Shown: positions 63,889 to 64,000 of the stretch, piece by piece | Position numbering within the stretch: position 1 is the first letter of the stretch | How the letters are laid out: every line of letters begins with the position of its first letter | NCBI GenBank assembly: GCA_947034895.1 | Contig: OX344763.1 | Location: 81,487,093 to 81,551,092 of the forward strand | DNA from: Rhytidiadelphus loreus | Lineage: Eukaryota > Streptophyta > Bryopsida > Hypnales > Hylocomiaceae | Length of the DNA: 64,000 nt | Reading direction: 5' to 3' | Made by a program: the position numbers and the translations under genes | Notes under the pieces: generated by a model | What the model was told of the DNA's origin: nothing | The model's input: only the letters and a program-made list of their open reading frames with translations | Database searches by the model: none

Positions 63889-64000
63889 GCCCTGTATTTA
63901 AAAGCGCATGAATCCCGAACTCATGAAATTTGAACGTGAAAGAGTGAAAACAATTTAATGTCCAAGTTGCAAATGGCCTAAGCTCTTGCAATTAGGAAAA
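63889..64000 (+). repeat. Partial last monomer (112 bp)
   Basis: The last 112 bases are positions 1-112 of the 364th monomer, in register with base 1 of the window. The truncation is made by the window, not by the array. Confidence 0.97.

Larger units (their letters stand above)
67..63991 (-). other. Recurrent 70-codon open frame in each monomer, judged non-coding
   Basis: On the minus strand each monomer opens a frame of 213 bases (70 codons plus TAA), the first at 67-279 and then every 176 bases to 63,779-63,991. The first codon is TTG, not ATG. Because 176 is 58 codons plus 2 bases, each frame is out of phase with the next and overlaps it by 37 bases, so no longer protein can form. Of 363 possible copies only three are interrupted. 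The translation is rich in F, H, S, C and N with no recognisable domain, signal peptide or membrane segment. I see no ribosome-binding or splice context. The openness follows from the conservation of the repeat. I do not annotate these as genes, although an automatic caller that accepts TTG starts could list hundreds of false small proteins. Confidence 0.9.
1..64000 (+). repeat. 176-bp satellite array, 363.6 monomers, head to tail
   Basis: The entire window is a tandem array of one 176-bp monomer in one orientation. Landmark motifs such as the gccctgtattt start, the gcgc site and the caatttaatgtcc segment recur every 176 bases from the first line to the last. The 363rd complete copy ends at 63,888, exactly 363 x 176, so there is no net length change anywhere. 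The monomer is about 64% A+T, with more A than T on this strand (68 A to 45 T in copy 1). Copies differ from each other by only a few substitutions. Arrays of this size, unit length and homogeneity are known from eukaryotic centromeres and heterochromatin. A centromeric role here is inference, because nothing in the sequence proves kinetochore binding. I do not recognise the family. The array continues beyond both window ends. Confidence 0.98.
62287..64000 (+). repeat. 28-monomer HOR, copy 2, cut by the window end
   Basis: These 1,714 bases correspond to 57,359-59,072. The nine complete open-frame translations in this stretch are identical to those of copy 1. It carries the same stop-creating c (62,608) and the same g at 63,140. 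The right limit cannot be seen. The lack of visible differences suggests this is among the youngest duplications in the window. Confidence 0.88.

Noticed and set aside
67..63991. A family of about 360 small minus-strand proteins, or a giant repeat protein
   Set aside because: The start codon is TTG, 176 is not a multiple of three so frames cannot join, each ends at TAA, and neighbours overlap out of phase. The open state follows from repeat conservation.
1..64000. CRISPR array
   Set aside because: Repeats are directly adjacent with no unique spacers, the unit is 176 bp, and there are no cas genes.
1..64000. CENP-B box in the monomer
   Set aside because: I compared the cccgaactcatgaaat segment and the tttcgg segment with the known core pattern on both strands. 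The best partial match has several core mismatches, so it cannot be supported.
1..64000. TATA-like tatttaaaa and AATAAA-like motifs as promoter and polyadenylation signals
   Set aside because: They occur in most or many monomers simply because the repeat is AT-rich, and they are not linked to any gene. Transcription of the satellite is possible but not shown by the sequence.
1..64000. Tandem rRNA, 5S or tRNA genes
   Set aside because: No internal promoter boxes, cloverleaf or conserved rRNA segments are visible in the 176-bp unit.
1..64000. Whole window as an assembly artefact from repeated copying of one read
   Set aside because: Monomers differ by many private substitutions, variants are zoned, and HOR copies differ from each other, which simple copying would not make. 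Local collapse or false duplication, for example of the 28-mer, cannot be excluded without reads.

Overview
The whole 64,000-base window is one uninterrupted tandem satellite array. A 176-bp, AT-rich monomer (about 36% GC in the first copy) repeats head to tail in one orientation from base 1 to base 64,000. That gives 363 complete copies (1-63,888) plus 112 bases of a 364th. The register never slips: every landmark stays on the same phase modulo 176 from start to end, so I see no net insertion or deletion in 64 kb. I see no transposon, inversion, unique-sequence island, RNA gene or credible protein-coding gene.

The organism cannot be named from this sequence. The monomer length (close to one nucleosome plus linker), the copy number, the homogeneity and the layered higher-order repeats (HORs) are typical of a eukaryotic centromeric or heterochromatic satellite. 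I lean towards a plant, where 150-180 bp centromeric satellites are common, but I do not recognise the family.

The information lies in which point variant each monomer carries. Using monomer coordinates 1-176 counted from base 1, nearly all recurrent variants fall at a few sites: 6 (g/a), 35 (a/c), 78 (g/a), 84/85, 91 (g/t), 94, 113, 124-128, a linked block 143/144/146, 149 (c/g), and 158 (a/g/c/t). These define monomer types whose order reveals HORs of several sizes: 11-mer and 7-mer (1-7.8 kb), a 32-mer with an internal 12-mer (9-20.3 kb), a 6-mer (25.3-27.6 kb), an 11-mer (30.3-34.2 kb), a dimer (about 36.7 kb), a 3-mer (about 44.4 kb), a mixed 12-/14-mer (48.5-54.9 kb), a 7-mer (54.9-57.3 kb), and a 28-mer (57.4 kb to the window end) with an embedded 5-mer. 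Several variants are confined to one neighbourhood, as expected when local duplication and conversion outpace exchange along the array.

Nearly every monomer shows an open frame of 70 codons plus stop on the minus strand. It starts at TTG, overlaps its neighbour by 37 bases in another frame, and exists only because the repeat is conserved. I treat it as non-coding. I found no gene system here. The points of interest are the perfect length conservation, the nested HOR architecture, the uneven variability within the monomer and the well-kept CpG sites.
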